From JAPPHA01 sp963662705 (GTDB taxonomy: Bacteria > Pseudomonadota > Alphaproteobacteria > Rhodobacterales > Rhodobacteraceae), in assembly GCA_963662705.2 (NCBI GenBank), contig OY759767.1, positions 5,022,001 through 5,086,000 on the forward strand: a stretch of DNA of 64,000 nt, given 5' to 3'. A model generated the notes under the pieces. It was not told the DNA's origin and made no database searches. It saw only the letters and a program-made list of their open reading frames with translations. Position numbers and translations under genes: made by a program. Positions 35,275 to 44,880 of this stretch are shown piece after piece. Position 1 is the first letter of the stretch. Every line of letters begins with the position of its first letter.

Positions 35275-35650
35275 GTGGTCAACGGATTTCGCCGGTACGC
35301 CGGCAGCCTGAACCACCGGGCGGACGGAAACTAGGTACCGTCCCTTCTGATGTCAAGATTGAAGTCACCGAACGGAGCCCATGTCACCGGGTTGAAATGC
35401 ATCACTTTTTCCATGGAATCGACTCAGCCTCCGCTCATTCGTTCTCAGGGAAGGGGCAGAACCCCTTGATTGACCGACCGGCGGACAACGCCACCGTGTT
35501 TGCGTGCATCCTGCCAGCGGACGCCGCCCGTACCAGCCGGGAACGCAGCGTCGTGACCTGACCCCGCCGGTCCGTCTCCGGCCATCGCAAGCAAGGCTCG
35601 TCCGGACTCATCCCCGGAGCTCAATCCCGTGTCCAGCCCGAGCGGGACAT
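35275..35650. other. Intergenic, atp promoter side
   Basis: No gene recognised. Should hold the promoter for the F0 operon. The rest shows only chance frames. Confidence 0.4.
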
Positions 35651-36535
35651 TCATCCGGTCCGGACCAGCATGAATAACGCGACGACAGTGGCTGCAACGC
35701 CCGCAAGGACAAGGGCCGGCGGAAAATGACCGGTCAGCATCACTTCCCAGGCTGTAACCCAGGTCGGAGTCAAATAGGTGTAGGCCATGACTTTCGCCGA
35801 TGGCAATCGTAGGGACCCGTATTGGAGCAAGAAAAAGCTCAAGACGCTCGCGGCAACCGACAGGTACGCGAGTCCCAGCCAGAAAATGACTGGCAGGGCG
35901 TTCCACTCGGTCCGAAGCAGTTCAGGCAGGCTGATGGCCGTCAGCAACAGCCAGCCGGCAACCGACATTCCGAAAGTGGATACCAGGATCGGTTCACCTC
36001 GTACCAGCCGGGCGACCAGCGGTACGTAGACGGCGTGGCATACGCATCCGACCAGGTAGATCGCTTCACCGCGCCCGATGTCAAACCGCAGGATCGCGAC
36101 CGGGTCCGCGCGAAAGATCACCCAAACAGCACCGCAGGCGCCCACGGCGAGGGCGAGGGCAATCCGCCCGGTCAGAACCTGGCGCAACAGGAAGTATGCC
36201 GCGATCGCGGACATGATGGGGGTTAGCGTGAACACCGCAGAGGCCGAAACGGCCGGCGCGGTTTTCAGCCCTTCAAACATCAGGACAAAGTAGGTCGCGA
36301 ACAGAGCGCCCAGCACGGCGTAACGCCACGGGGCACGAAAATGCGCGCGCCTGATTCCCGGACCCATCGCTGCCCAAATCCCGATTATGACGCCCGATAT
36401 GAAGAACCTGAGCGCCATGATCGCCGTCGGTTCCACCAGGTTCGAAATCCGGCTCCCGATGCTGAAGGAACCGGCAATCAGCATCGAGAATGCGAACATG
36501 GCGAGATGGCCACGGGCCTCGGAAGATGAATTCAT
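35651..36535 (-). CDS. EamA/DMT-family transporter
   Basis: 294 residues with about ten membrane helices in two EamA repeats. The first ends near LLRQVLTGRIALALAVGACG; the second includes VFTLTPIMSAIAAYFL-like positions and SVLSFFLLQYGSLRLPSAKV then AYTYLTPTWVTAWE. Family role: drug/metabolite exporter, often for amino acids or small metabolites. Single gene; substrate unknown. Confidence 0.88.
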   Translation of the reverse strand: MNSSSEARGHLAMFAFSMLIAGSFSIGSRISNLVEPTAIMALRFFISGVIIGIWAAMGPGIRRAHFRAPWRYAVLGALFATYFVLMFEGLKTAPAVSASAVFTLTPIMSAIAAYFLLRQVLTGRIALALAVGACGAVWVIFRADPVAILRFDIGRGEAIYLVGCVCHAVYVPLVARLVRGEPILVSTFGMSVAGWLLLTAISLPELLRTEWNALPVIFWLGLAYLSVAASVLSFFLLQYGSLRLPSAKVMAYTYLTPTWVTAWEVMLTGHFPPALVLAGVAATVVALFMLVRTG

Positions 36536-36559
36536 CGGGATTACGTGCTTGACTGCACG

Positions 36560-36715
36560 ACGGCCGGAAATTGAAGCGGACGCATGCGCGCGGCCAAGGC
36601 CGCGCTTCGAAGCCCGAACTCAACGGGCGATACGGAACGAGGCGTCCGGGACCGGCGTATCCCCATGGCGGGGAGCGGTTGCACCGGCAACCCCATTGAC
36701 CCGTGAAATCGATCG
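36560..36715 (+). pseudogene. TnpB 3'-end remnant
   Basis: The frame reads SGTGVSPWRGAVAPATPLTR then EIDRIA, closely parallel to the C-terminus of the TnpB at 53505-53583 (SGTGVSARRGALALATPVTR, ETDRK). Upstream alignment is poor. A relic of a related IS200/IS605-type element. Confidence 0.6.
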
Positions 36716-37272
36716 AATTGCCGGATCGTTCGCGTTTCAGTCATCGTCATGGGTCCAACATTCATGCACGCACAAATATGCAACTGTTCGACAACTGCAA
36801 GATTCGTTCGCGAGGTGCCGGAGTGAACCGTGCCGGGAATTTGCATTTTCAGGCGGCAACGGATCTCGGGGATTCGCAGATAATCCTGTGGAAACCCCGC
36901 GTGGTCGCAACAACATGCATGGCTTCATTCGGAATAGTCGGGCCGCGACCAGGGCATCGATCGCTTGACCCGTAATCCTGACGGCCCCCGACAGGTGATC
37001 TTGCCGGTTCCCGGGCACTGCTGTTCCTCAGCGGATCACTGGGGAAACTCCCGTTCGAACCGGACTGCGGCATTGATCGGCATTGACGTGACGGCGGGCA
37101 CGGTTTATCTGCCTCCCTGATTTCGGAAGGTCATCGACTTCCGGTCCCTCGGAGGCGTCCGGGGATCTCCATCCGTCAGCGAGTTTCGCCCGCGGATGAC
37201 AAACTGCTATGGGAAATACCCGAAAACCGCCGTTTTCCGAACGGCGAGATTGGCGCGAACCGGAGCACCGAC
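36716..37272. other. Intergenic upstream of ffh
   Basis: No gene recognised in about 550 bases. It should include the ffh promoter. Frames here are short and without motifs. Confidence 0.4.
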
Positions 37273-38796
37273 ATGTTCGAAAACCTTTCCGAACGCATAA
37301 ACAGCGTTTTCGGCAAACTGACCACCAAGGGCGTACTCCGCGACGAAGATATCGACTCCGCGCTCCGGGAAGTCCGGATCGCGCTTCTCGAAGCCGATGT
37401 CGCGCTCCCGGTCGTGCGCGGTTTCGTCGCCGACGTTCGGGAAAAGGCACGCGGCCAGGATGTCATCAGGTCCATCGCCCCGGGTCAGCAGGTCGTGAAG
37501 ATCGTCCACGACGAACTCGTCAATGTCCTGACCGGTGGTACCGAAGGTCGCGAGAGCCTCCGAATCGACAATCCGCCTGCCACGATCCTTGTCGTCGGCC
37601 TGCAAGGGTCGGGCAAGACGACAACGACCGCGAAGCTGGCCAAGCGACTTCGGGAATCCGAAGGCAAGCGGGTGTTGATGGCCTCGCTCGATGTCCGGCG
37701 CCCGGCCGCCATGGAACAGCTCGCAATTCTCGGAACCCAGACAGGGGTTGATACGCTCCCGATCATGTCCGGCGAAGACGCCGTCGGGATAACCAGGCGG
37801 GCAAGCCAGTTTGCCGCAATCAACGGATATGACGTGCTTCTGCTCGACACGGCCGGCCGTTTGCATGCAGACGACGATCTCATGGCCGAGGCGGAAGCCG
37901 TTCGTGACGCCTCGAATCCGCGCGAGACTCTCCTGGTCGCCGATGGGCTGACCGGCCAGGACGCGGTCAATGTCGCCCGCGCATTCGATTCAAGAATCGG
38001 TGTGAGCGGCGTCATCCTGACGCGCATGGACGGCGACGGGCGGGGGGGAGCCGCGTTGTCGATGAAAGCGGTCACCGGCAAGCCGATACTGTTCGTCGGC
38101 CTGGGCGAACAGATGGACGCGCTCGAAGTCTTCCACCCGGAACGGATTGCCGGTCGGATACTCGGAATGGGCGACATCGTCACCCTGGTGGAAAAGGCGC
38201 AGCAGGTAGCGGAAAAACAGGAGGCACAACGCCTGCTCAAGCGCCTTCGAAAAGGCCAGCTGTCCATGAACGACATGATGTCCTACTTCGAGCAGATCAA
38301 CAGGCTCGGGGGCCTCTCGGCCATGGCCGGAATGGTTCCGGGTGCCGGGAAGCTCCTGCAACGGCGCGGCGACCCCGGCGGACTCGACAAGCATGCCTCT
38401 CGAGGCATCGCCCTCATTCAGTCGATGACCCCCCGCGAACGGGCCAACCCGGTACTGCTGAAGGCCAGCCGAAAACGCCGGATCGCCCGGGGTGCCGGGC
38501 TCGAGGTCAGCGACCTCAACCAGCTTCTCAAAATGCATCGGACCATGAACGGTACGGTGAAGAAAATGGGGCGGCGGGGAATGCTCAAGGCAGCGGCGGA
38601 GATGTTCGCCAAGTCCAAGGGGGATCAGGAAGAGCCGGACTTCAAGGCGGACGATCTGGATATTCCTGGGCTGGCAAACCTGCCGGGTCAGCTTGGCGGA
38701 ACAGGACTTCCCGGTGGAATTCCGGGACTGGCCATGCCGCGCCCGGGTCCGGGCATGTTTGCTGGCCGCGGCCGGAGGCGCCGCAAGAAACGATGA
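37273..38796 (+). CDS. ffh: Signal recognition particle GTPase (SRP54)
   Basis: 507 residues. N-domain (MFENLSERINSVFGKLTTKG), G-domain with GLQGSGKTTTTAKLAKRL (G1), LLDTAGRLHAD (G3) and LTRMDGDGRGGAALS (TKLDG-like G4 region), then an M-domain with LSMNDMMSYFEQINRLGGLS and GMVPGAGKLLQ. The C-terminal tail is Gly/Pro-rich and ends in basic residues. Role: binds signal sequences and 4.5S RNA to target proteins to SecYEG. It heads the block of translation genes that follows. Confidence 0.97.
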   Translation: MFENLSERINSVFGKLTTKGVLRDEDIDSALREVRIALLEADVALPVVRGFVADVREKARGQDVIRSIAPGQQVVKIVHDELVNVLTGGTEGRESLRIDNPPATILVVGLQGSGKTTTTAKLAKRLRESEGKRVLMASLDVRRPAAMEQLAILGTQTGVDTLPIMSGEDAVGITRRASQFAAINGYDVLLLDTAGRLHADDDLMAEAEAVRDASNPRETLLVADGLTGQDAVNVARAFDSRIGVSGVILTRMDGDGRGGAALSMKAVTGKPILFVGLGEQMDALEVFHPERIAGRILGMGDIVTLVEKAQQVAEKQEAQRLLKRLRKGQLSMNDMMSYFEQINRLGGLSAMAGMVPGAGKLLQRRGDPGGLDKHASRGIALIQSMTPRERANPVLLKASRKRRIARGAGLEVSDLNQLLKMHRTMNGTVKKMGRRGMLKAAAEMFAKSKGDQEEPDFKADDLDIPGLANLPGQLGGTGLPGGIPGLAMPRPGPGMFAGRGRRRRKKR

Positions 38797-39353
38797 CCCC
38801 GCCATCCACATCGAAGGCGGACACCACCGGCTGGCCCGACGTCGTGACCCCGACGCTGACGACGGATCGGTTGACGCTGCGCCCGCAACGACTTGATGAC
38901 TTCGAAGCCTACTCGGAACTCCTGACATCCGACCGGTGCCGATTCATGGGTGGCCCGCATGACCACACGACTGCCTGGCTCTGGTTTGCTTCCGATATCG
39001 TGCAGTGGCGTTTTTTTGGCCACGGCGGACTTGCGGTCGTGGAAAACAAATCCGGCGTTTGCGTCGGCCAGGTGGTCCTGAACCGCCTGCCCGGGTTTCC
39101 CGAACGGGAACTTGGCTGGATGGTCTACGAAGAGTTCGAAGGAAACGGCTACATGACCGAAGCCGCGACGTGCCTGAAGTCGTATGCCTTCGAAACGCTC
39201 GGCTGGCCGACGCTTGTCAGTTACATCAGCCGCGAAAACGCCCGCTCGATCGCCCTTGCGAAGCGTATCGGCGGCCGAATTGACCCGGACGCTGACGGTC
39301 CGGAGCCGTACGACCTGGTCTATCGATACCGAGTTGAGGAGTGCAAACCATGA
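38793..39353 (+). CDS. GNAT-family N-acetyltransferase (RimJ/RimL-like)
   Basis: 186 residues, starting inside the ffh stop (ATGA overlap). TLTTDRLTLRPQRLDDFEAY is the usual RimJ/RimL start; the acetyl-CoA loop is in YEEFEGNGYMTEAA and the C-terminal helix in SRENARSIALAKRIGG. Family role: acetylates an amine on a protein or small molecule, target unknown. The 3' end overlaps the chorismate mutase start by four bases. Confidence 0.9.
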   Translation: MTPPSTSKADTTGWPDVVTPTLTTDRLTLRPQRLDDFEAYSELLTSDRCRFMGGPHDHTTAWLWFASDIVQWRFFGHGGLAVVENKSGVCVGQVVLNRLPGFPERELGWMVYEEFEGNGYMTEAATCLKSYAFETLGWPTLVSYISRENARSIALAKRIGGRIDPDADGPEPYDLVYRYRVEECKP

Positions 39354-39643
39354 AGATACCTCCTGACGTTGACCGGACCCTCAAGGATCACCGGGACAGT
39401 ATCGATCGGCTTGACGCGATTCTCGTCTACACGCTCAGTGAAAGGTTTCGGCACACGAAGGCCGTCGGTGAACTCAAGGCAGCGAACAAGCTGCCCCCGG
39501 CAGATCCCGAAAGGGAAGCCCGGCAGATCAGCCGGCTGGAAAAACTGGCCCGCGATGCGGGTCTGGATCCCGATTTCGCTAAGAAATTTTTGAACTTCAT
39601 CATCAAGGAAGTCATTCAGCATCACAAACACCTCGCAAAGTGA
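39350..39643 (+). CDS. Chorismate mutase, AroQ type
   Basis: 97 residues from MKIPPDVDRTLKDHRDSIDR; the ATG at 39350 overlaps the preceding stop. All-helical AroQ fold: IDRLDAILVYTLSERFRHTK, with the Arg and Lys that bind chorismate, and a C-terminal FAKKFLNFIIKEVIQHHK. Role: chorismate to prephenate for Phe/Tyr synthesis. A chorismate mutase between ffh and rpsP is common in alphaproteobacteria. Confidence 0.92.
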   Translation: MKIPPDVDRTLKDHRDSIDRLDAILVYTLSERFRHTKAVGELKAANKLPPADPEREARQISRLEKLARDAGLDPDFAKKFLNFIIKEVIQHHKHLAK

Positions 39644-39689
39644 CCGGAATTGACCGAACCATCAACGCCTTGACCTGGGAGAAAGACAC

Positions 39690-40031
39690 ATGGCCATGAA
39701 GATCCGACTTGCGCGCGGAGGTTCCAAGAAACGTCCGTTCTACAGAATCGTCGCAGCGGACAGCCGCATGCCGCGCGACGGCCGATTCGTTGAAAAGCTT
39801 GGAACCTACAATCCTCTCCTTCCGAAGGACAACAACGACCGCGTGTCGCTGAATCTCGAACGAATCCGCTACTGGCTGGAACAGGGTGCGACACCAACCG
39901 ACCGCATTTCGCGATTTCTCGAGACCGCGGAAGTCCTCGACAAGAAGCAGCGCAACAACCCGATCAAGGGCCAGTTGCGGAAGAAGGCCCGGGAGCGCTC
40001 CGAAGCGGAAAGCCCGGGAGAAGATGCCTGA
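39690..40031 (+). CDS. rpsP: 30S ribosomal protein S16
   Basis: 113 residues. MAMKIRLARGGSKKRPFYRI is the classical S16 start, followed by DSRMPRDGRFVEKLGTYNPL and RIRYWLEQGATPTDRISRFL. A C-terminal charged tail is usual in this class. Ribosome site GGGAGAAAG lies just upstream. Part of the rpsP-rimM-trmD-rplS operon. Confidence 0.98.
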   Translation: MAMKIRLARGGSKKRPFYRIVAADSRMPRDGRFVEKLGTYNPLLPKDNNDRVSLNLERIRYWLEQGATPTDRISRFLETAEVLDKKQRNNPIKGQLRKKARERSEAESPGEDA

Positions 40032-40166
40032 AGCCAGGAAGAATCCCGGGTTGAACGCCATGGCCAATGTCCGGGGCACGTCCGTCGCCTGGCGGCTTAC
40101 CGATGATACCGATCCGCCTCGCGGTTCCCGTTACCTGGAGCGTCAATCCGGCCAGACGCCGGTTCG

Positions 40167-40676
40167 ATGAACAAGTCCGGTCTGATTTGTCTTGGCCGGA
40201 TTCTCGGCGCTCATGGAGTCAAAGGCGAAGTCCGTGTCGACAGTTACTGTGCCGACCCTGCTTCGCTGGCGAGCTACGGCCCACTGGTGACAGGGAACGG
40301 CTGCACGGAACTCGTTCTCGGTATCAGGAAATCCGTCGGCAGCAGGCTTGTCGCAACGATCGCGGGCGTGGATACGCGGGAGCAGGCGGATGCGCTGAAG
40401 GATGTTTTCCTTTATGTCGAACGCAACCGGTTCCCCGAACCGGAAACGGAAGAACACTATGTGGCAGATCTCATCGGGCTCAGGGCGGTTGACGGGTCGA
40501 TGCATGAACTCGGAACCGTCGTGGCCGTTCAGAACTATGGTGCAGGCGACATCCTGGAAGTCGAAAAGCCGTCATCGACGGAGACGATTCTGCTTCCGTT
40601 CACCAAGGATACGGTTCTTTCAATCGATCATTGCGCAGGACGGATCGTCATTGATCCACCCGACGGGGTCATTTGA
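40167..40676 (+). CDS. rimM: Ribosome maturation factor RimM
   Basis: 169 residues. LICLGRILGAHGVKGEVRVD is the family start; the C-terminal PRC-barrel contains EEHYVADLIGLRAVD and ILLPFTKDTVLSIDHCAGRI. Role: binds S19 and helps maturation of the 30S head. The gap of about 135 bases after rpsP has no gene. Confidence 0.96.
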   Translation: MNKSGLICLGRILGAHGVKGEVRVDSYCADPASLASYGPLVTGNGCTELVLGIRKSVGSRLVATIAGVDTREQADALKDVFLYVERNRFPEPETEEHYVADLIGLRAVDGSMHELGTVVAVQNYGAGDILEVEKPSSTETILLPFTKDTVLSIDHCAGRIVIDPPDGVI

Positions 40677-40751
40677 TTATCGGCCCGCGGTAAGCGCCGC
40701 TCAGCGGCGACCGGCGACACCGGGCCGACGGCTTCGCCGGAGGGAGAATCG

Positions 40752-41624
40752 ATGACGAGCGAGTCCAATGTGCATGACTGCACGACCGGAAACTTGACCG
40801 GGCCGGCCGCGCTTCCCGAACCCAGTATCTGGACTGCGCGGGTCATTACCCTGATGCCGGAATCATTTCCCGGCATCCTTTCCCACGCGCTCACGGGTTC
40901 AGCGTTCGAGAAAGGCCTATGGGACCTGCAGACAGTCAATCTTCGCGAATTCGGACTCGGGCGGCACCGGTCTGTCGACGACACGCCAGCCGGCGGAGGC
41001 GCCGGCATGGTCATGCGCGCCGATGTTGTCGCAAACGCACTCGACCATGCCACCTCCAATACTCCGCCAGACCGGCGGGAGTGGCCTGTCGTCTGCCTTT
41101 CGCCGCGCGGAACCCTCTTCCGCCACGACATTGCGCGACGCTGGTCGCAAGCACGTGGTGTCACGCTGCTTTGCGGCCGTTTCGAAGGGATCGACGAGCG
41201 CGTCATTGAAGAGTACGAGCTGGAGGAAATCTCGATCGGCGACTTCGTCCTGACCTGCGGAGAAGTTGCAGCCCAGGTCTTGATCGATGCCACGGTTCGC
41301 CTTATACCGCGCGTTCTCGGTAACCCCGACTCGATCGAAGAAGAATCATTTGCCGCTGGACTGTTGGAATATCCGCAGTATACGCGGCCCGCAACGTGGC
41401 GTGGTCGCGGGATTCCGGAAGTCTTGCTCTCAGGCCATCACGCCGAGATCGCCAGGTGGCGTCGCGCAAGATCGGAAGACCTGACCCGGGCGCGGAGGCC
41501 GGATCTCCTCCAGGCCCGGCCGAAAAGGGATGAGGGTCACGACACGCTGCCGGGACCGGTAGTGAATGTGAATGCCCGCGGACCTGATCCGCGGCCGCGA
41601 GGAAAACGACATGAACATGATTGA
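40752..41624 (+). CDS. trmD: tRNA (guanine-N1)-methyltransferase
   Basis: 290 residues. SPOUT fold with the trefoil knot: LLCGRFEGIDERVIEEYELE, EISIGDFVLTCGEVAAQVLI and IPRVLGNPDSIEEESFAAGL. The catalytic Asp region is DDTPAGGGAGMVMRADVV. The usual SGGE is TCGE here, a mild substitution. A 30-residue N-terminal extension precedes the usual start, and a shorter start is possible. Role: m1G37 of tRNA, preventing frameshifts. Overlaps rplS. Confidence 0.96.
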   Translation: MTSESNVHDCTTGNLTGPAALPEPSIWTARVITLMPESFPGILSHALTGSAFEKGLWDLQTVNLREFGLGRHRSVDDTPAGGGAGMVMRADVVANALDHATSNTPPDRREWPVVCLSPRGTLFRHDIARRWSQARGVTLLCGRFEGIDERVIEEYELEEISIGDFVLTCGEVAAQVLIDATVRLIPRVLGNPDSIEEESFAAGLLEYPQYTRPATWRGRGIPEVLLSGHHAEIARWRRARSEDLTRARRPDLLQARPKRDEGHDTLPGPVVNVNARGPDPRPRGKRHEHD

Positions 41625-42006
41625 ACAGCTCGAGGCAGAACAGGTCCGTGAACTTGCAACCCGGATTCCGGATTTCAAGGCCGGTGATTCAATTCGTGTC
41701 GGATACAAGATCGTCGAAGGAACCCGGTCGCGTGTCCAGAACTACGAAGGCGTCTGTATTTCTCGCAAGGGTGGCGACGGCATCGGGGCTTCGTTTACCG
41801 TTCGAAAGATCTCCTTCGGCGAGGGAGTCGAAAGGGTCTTCCCGCTTCATTCGACAAATATCGAAAGTATCACGGTCATTCGCCGCGGTCGCGTGCGCCG
41901 CGCGAAGCTGTACTACCTGCGCTCCCGGCGCGGGAAGTCCGCACGTATCGCCGAAAAGACCAACTACCGGCCAAGGTCCGGTTCGAAGACGGAGGAACAG
42001 GACTGA
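41611..42006 (+). CDS. rplS: 50S ribosomal protein L19
   Basis: 131 residues from MNMIEQLEAEQVRELATRIP. I chose the ATG at 41611, inside the end of trmD, over a frame start at 41572. Family blocks: FKAGDSIRVGYKIVEGTRSR, VQNYEGVCISRKG and FPLHSTNIESITVIRRGRVR. Role: bridges the subunits. Its stop overlaps the rpmE start. Confidence 0.97.
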   Translation: MNMIEQLEAEQVRELATRIPDFKAGDSIRVGYKIVEGTRSRVQNYEGVCISRKGGDGIGASFTVRKISFGEGVERVFPLHSTNIESITVIRRGRVRRAKLYYLRSRRGKSARIAEKTNYRPRSGSKTEEQD

Positions 42007-42227
42007 TGAAAAAGGGCCTGCATCCCGACTACCACAAGATCGAGGTCAAGCTGCTTGACGGCACAACCTACGAGACACGATCAACCTACGGTTCGGAAGG
42101 CGATACACTGACCCTCGAGATTGACCCGTCGGCTCATCCGGCGTGGACCGGCGGCGGGTTGAAACTCGTTGATTCCGGCGGCCGGGTTTCCCGGTTCAAG
42201 AAAAGATACGAAGGTCTCGGGTTCTGA
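42006..42227 (+). CDS. rpmE: 50S ribosomal protein L31, zinc-free type
   Basis: 73 residues. MKKGLHPDYHKIEVKLLDGT and SAHPAWTGG followed by GGRVSRFKKRYEGLGF are diagnostic. No CxxC zinc ligands, as is normal in alphaproteobacteria, so it does not serve as a zinc reserve. Ends the operon. Confidence 0.97.
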   Translation: MKKGLHPDYHKIEVKLLDGTTYETRSTYGSEGDTLTLEIDPSAHPAWTGGGLKLVDSGGRVSRFKKRYEGLGF

Positions 42228-42380
42228 TCCGATTTCGGCCCGGGAAACCGGGTCACTTGATCTGATCGTCGCGTCTTCTTTCCCCTGTGCAGGTCTCGCG
42301 CTCGCCCGCGACATCAAACGCGTCCGCGGACAGGCCTGAATTCCCGGTTCCCGTTCCCGAGTGAACTCCAGGTTTCGGCA

Positions 42381-42406
42381 GAAAAAGGCGAACGCACAGG
42401 CGTTCG
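42381..42406 (-). terminator. Rho-independent terminator of the D,D-carboxypeptidase gene
   Basis: On the minus strand CGAACGC-CTGT-GCGTTCG is a perfect 7-base stem followed by CCTTTTTC, about 15 bases after the stop codon at 42419. Good position and U-run. Confidence 0.7.
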
Positions 42407-42418
42407 GCATATTCGAAT

Positions 42419-43828
42419 TCACGACGTTTTCGTCAGAACGACAGGTTCGCAATACTCGTTCTCGGAATGCAAGCGCCTGCACGCATTGTTTGCTTCCGTT
42501 TCACTGAGATTGTTAAAGCTCGCCCTGAAACGTTGGCTTCCCTCGTGGGAAACCAATTCGACCGACCGACCCACGGAGGACCCGGATTTCGGGATTCTCA
42601 GGGCAACTGCCAAGAGATGCTTATCGGCTTCGTAGGAATTCCAGAAATACCCAACGACCACGCTCCAGTTGCGCGGCCCGCTGGCATCCGCACGGACAAT
42701 CAGACGCGACTGGCGATAGTCTTCCTTTACCCGATCAGGCGTCGGTGGAGGAAATCCGATGACCACGGTCGTCAGCGCGACCGGCGATGGTTCCGGACTG
42801 ACAACTTCCACGTCGGCCGCGCCCTGGGCCTCAACCGCCTCGACCGATTCGAGTACTGCGACCTGAACGGCGTCATCGATTTCCGCGGTCCCTGTCTGTT
42901 CGGCGATTTGACGCGACAACCGCTCCGGTCGCGACGGAGGCAACAGTCCCCTGAGACCGTCGGCCAGCATGACTCCGGCTTCCCCATTCCAGATAATGCC
43001 TGGCAATGGCTTGACCTCGGCGTGTTGGGGAGACCGGTCAAATCCCATGTTAAGGAGCTCCGCGATGCGGTCGTCGCGGCGTTTCGCGGACTTGCCACCA
43101 AATACGGTCGCGATAACACGCTTCCGACCGCGATGGGCTGACGCAACGAGGTTGAATCCCGCCGCCCGTGTATATCCGGTCTTGATTCCATCGGTTCCCG
43201 TGAACGACGTCAGCAGCCTGCGATTCGTGTTCCTGATCGTGGCGACTCCGGCATCAACGGTTCTCCGGGAAAACAGGTGGTAATATTCAGGGAAATCATA
43301 AATGATCCTGCGTCCGAGGATGGTCATGTCCCGGGCGGTCGACAGATGTCCGTTCTGGGTCAAGCCATGGGCATTCTTGAAAACCGTCTTGCCCATGCCC
43401 ATCTGCCTGGCCGTCGCCGTCATCCTGCGGGCGAAAGCCGCTTCACTGCCGGAAATCGCCTCGCCCAAGGCAGTTGCGGCGTCGTTGGCCGACCTGATTG
43501 CCGCTGCCCGGATCAAGTGCCGGATCGATATCCTTTGTCCGGCTCTCAGCCCGAGTTTCGACGGTGGTTCACTCGCCGCGTGGCGCGAAATCCTGACCTT
43601 GGTATCGAGGCCGATCTCACCGCCTTCGACAGCCTGAAACGTCACGTAAAGCGTCATCATCTTGGTGAGGGAAGCAGGATGCAACCGGGTGTCGGCGTTC
43701 CGGGAATGCAGGACCTTTCCGGTTCGCGCGTCCATGACCATTGCCGCGTATGGTGCGGCTCCGGCAGCCAATACTGAAAGAATCAAAAGAAGTGCGGCCG
43801 TTGCCGCCACACGAGTCATCGACATCAT
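42419..43828 (-). CDS. D-alanyl-D-alanine carboxypeptidase (S11) with SPOR-like C-terminus
   Basis: 469 residues from MMSMTRVAATAALLLILSVL, a signal peptide; the open frame continues upstream to 44008 without similarity. Penicillin-binding motifs: SLTK (Ser53, Lys56), SAN (113-115) and KTG (216-218). A linker rich in Pro, Val and Glu precedes a C-terminal SPOR-type domain (NWSVVVGYFWNSYEADKHLL to ANNACRRL), which binds denuded glycan at the septum. Role: trims pentapeptides in peptidoglycan. Convergent with rpmE. Confidence 0.93.
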   Translation of the reverse strand: MMSMTRVAATAALLLILSVLAAGAAPYAAMVMDARTGKVLHSRNADTRLHPASLTKMMTLYVTFQAVEGGEIGLDTKVRISRHAASEPPSKLGLRAGQRISIRHLIRAAAIRSANDAATALGEAISGSEAAFARRMTATARQMGMGKTVFKNAHGLTQNGHLSTARDMTILGRRIIYDFPEYYHLFSRRTVDAGVATIRNTNRRLLTSFTGTDGIKTGYTRAAGFNLVASAHRGRKRVIATVFGGKSAKRRDDRIAELLNMGFDRSPQHAEVKPLPGIIWNGEAGVMLADGLRGLLPPSRPERLSRQIAEQTGTAEIDDAVQVAVLESVEAVEAQGAADVEVVSPEPSPVALTTVVIGFPPPTPDRVKEDYRQSRLIVRADASGPRNWSVVVGYFWNSYEADKHLLAVALRIPKSGSSVGRSVELVSHEGSQRFRASFNNLSETEANNACRRLHSENEYCEPVVLTKTS

Positions 43829-44498
43829 CAAAAAACGCTCACTTGCCTCAAACTGCCCATTTGATTTCGCCGTTTGCCACGGTCTTGGACACAGACTAGC
43901 ACGGGGCAAGCATGAGTAAAGCCGGTCCAATACAACAATCTGCTGTCTTGGCGGTGCCATTTCGGAAGAATAGTGGTCAACAAAGCCTTTTTGTGCAAGC
44001 AAAACCACGAGTCAATGTGGGGTAATCCCAAGTTTCCACAATATCGCGTAATTGGCCATGGATTTTGCGCATGACGGCGTTCTGCTTGAAGGCATGCGAT
44101 AATTCACCGGCCAGTTCGGACCGTTCGGGAGCGAAAAGAACATTTCACGAACATCTCGGCATTCAACCGGCGATTCCCTGGCGGCTGGCGAACCGAATTC
44201 GATTGACGCCGATCCCCGACAGTCCGGTGTTCCGGAACCAGATCCGCGCAATTCCAGGGACGCTCTTCGAACACGAGACCGATTTCGGCTTCGGCCGCAG
44301 AAAAACGCCGCCCTGTCAAATCCCTTGCCGGTTGTCCTTTTTCCAGCCGATACAGGTCATGGAGGCATGACCATGCGTATACGATCCACCATGGACCGGA
44401 CGTTTCCGAATGGGCCTGCCGCCCATCCGGCAAAGCGCGCCGGGACTTGACATTTCCGGCTGAATTCCGATGCTGAACCGGTCCGCGAAACCATATGT
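43829..44498. other. Intergenic, no gene seen
   Basis: About 670 bases between the carboxypeptidase and clpS starts. Frames on both strands reach about 135 residues but have no motifs. Likely promoters plus decayed sequence. Confidence 0.4.
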
Positions 44499-44855
44499 TT
44501 GTCTGCATCCATGGTGACACCTTTTACGCATGCCACGTCGGCAAATCAGGGTCAGGAGCCGGATTCCGGCGTCCTGACCGATGTGAAGCCGAAGACCGAG
44601 AGGCCTCCGCTCTACAAGGTGCTCCTGATCAACGACGACTACACGCCCATGGATTTTGTGGTCCACGTTCTCGAGATGGTTTTCAGCATGGAATATCCAC
44701 GGGCAGTGGCGCTCATGCTGACGGTTCATCAAACCGGCCACGCGATCATCGGGGTATTTTCCAGAGAGGTTGCCGAGACAAAGGTTTCCCAGGTCATGGA
44801 ATACGCCCGGCACCACGGCCATCCGCTGCAATGCACCATGGAAAAGGAACAGTAG
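44499..44855 (+). CDS. clpS: ATP-dependent Clp protease adaptor ClpS
   Basis: 118 residues from a TTG, or 114 from the ATG at 44511 (MVTPFTHATSANQGQEPDSG). The core YKVLLINDDYTPMDFVVHVL carries the N-end-rule binding pocket residues, followed by FSREVAETKVSQVMEYARHH and PLQCTMEKE. Role: delivers N-degron substrates to ClpAP. clpA is not adjacent in this window. Confidence 0.95.
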   Translation: MSASMVTPFTHATSANQGQEPDSGVLTDVKPKTERPPLYKVLLINDDYTPMDFVVHVLEMVFSMEYPRAVALMLTVHQTGHAIIGVFSREVAETKVSQVMEYARHHGHPLQCTMEKEQ

Positions 44856-44880
44856 GCTCCGGTTCGGACCGTCCGGTCAC

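Noticed and set aside
36425..36450. GGTTCGAAATCC, a T-loop-like word suggesting tRNA
   Set aside because: Inside the EamA gene, without acceptor stem or anticodon arm around it.
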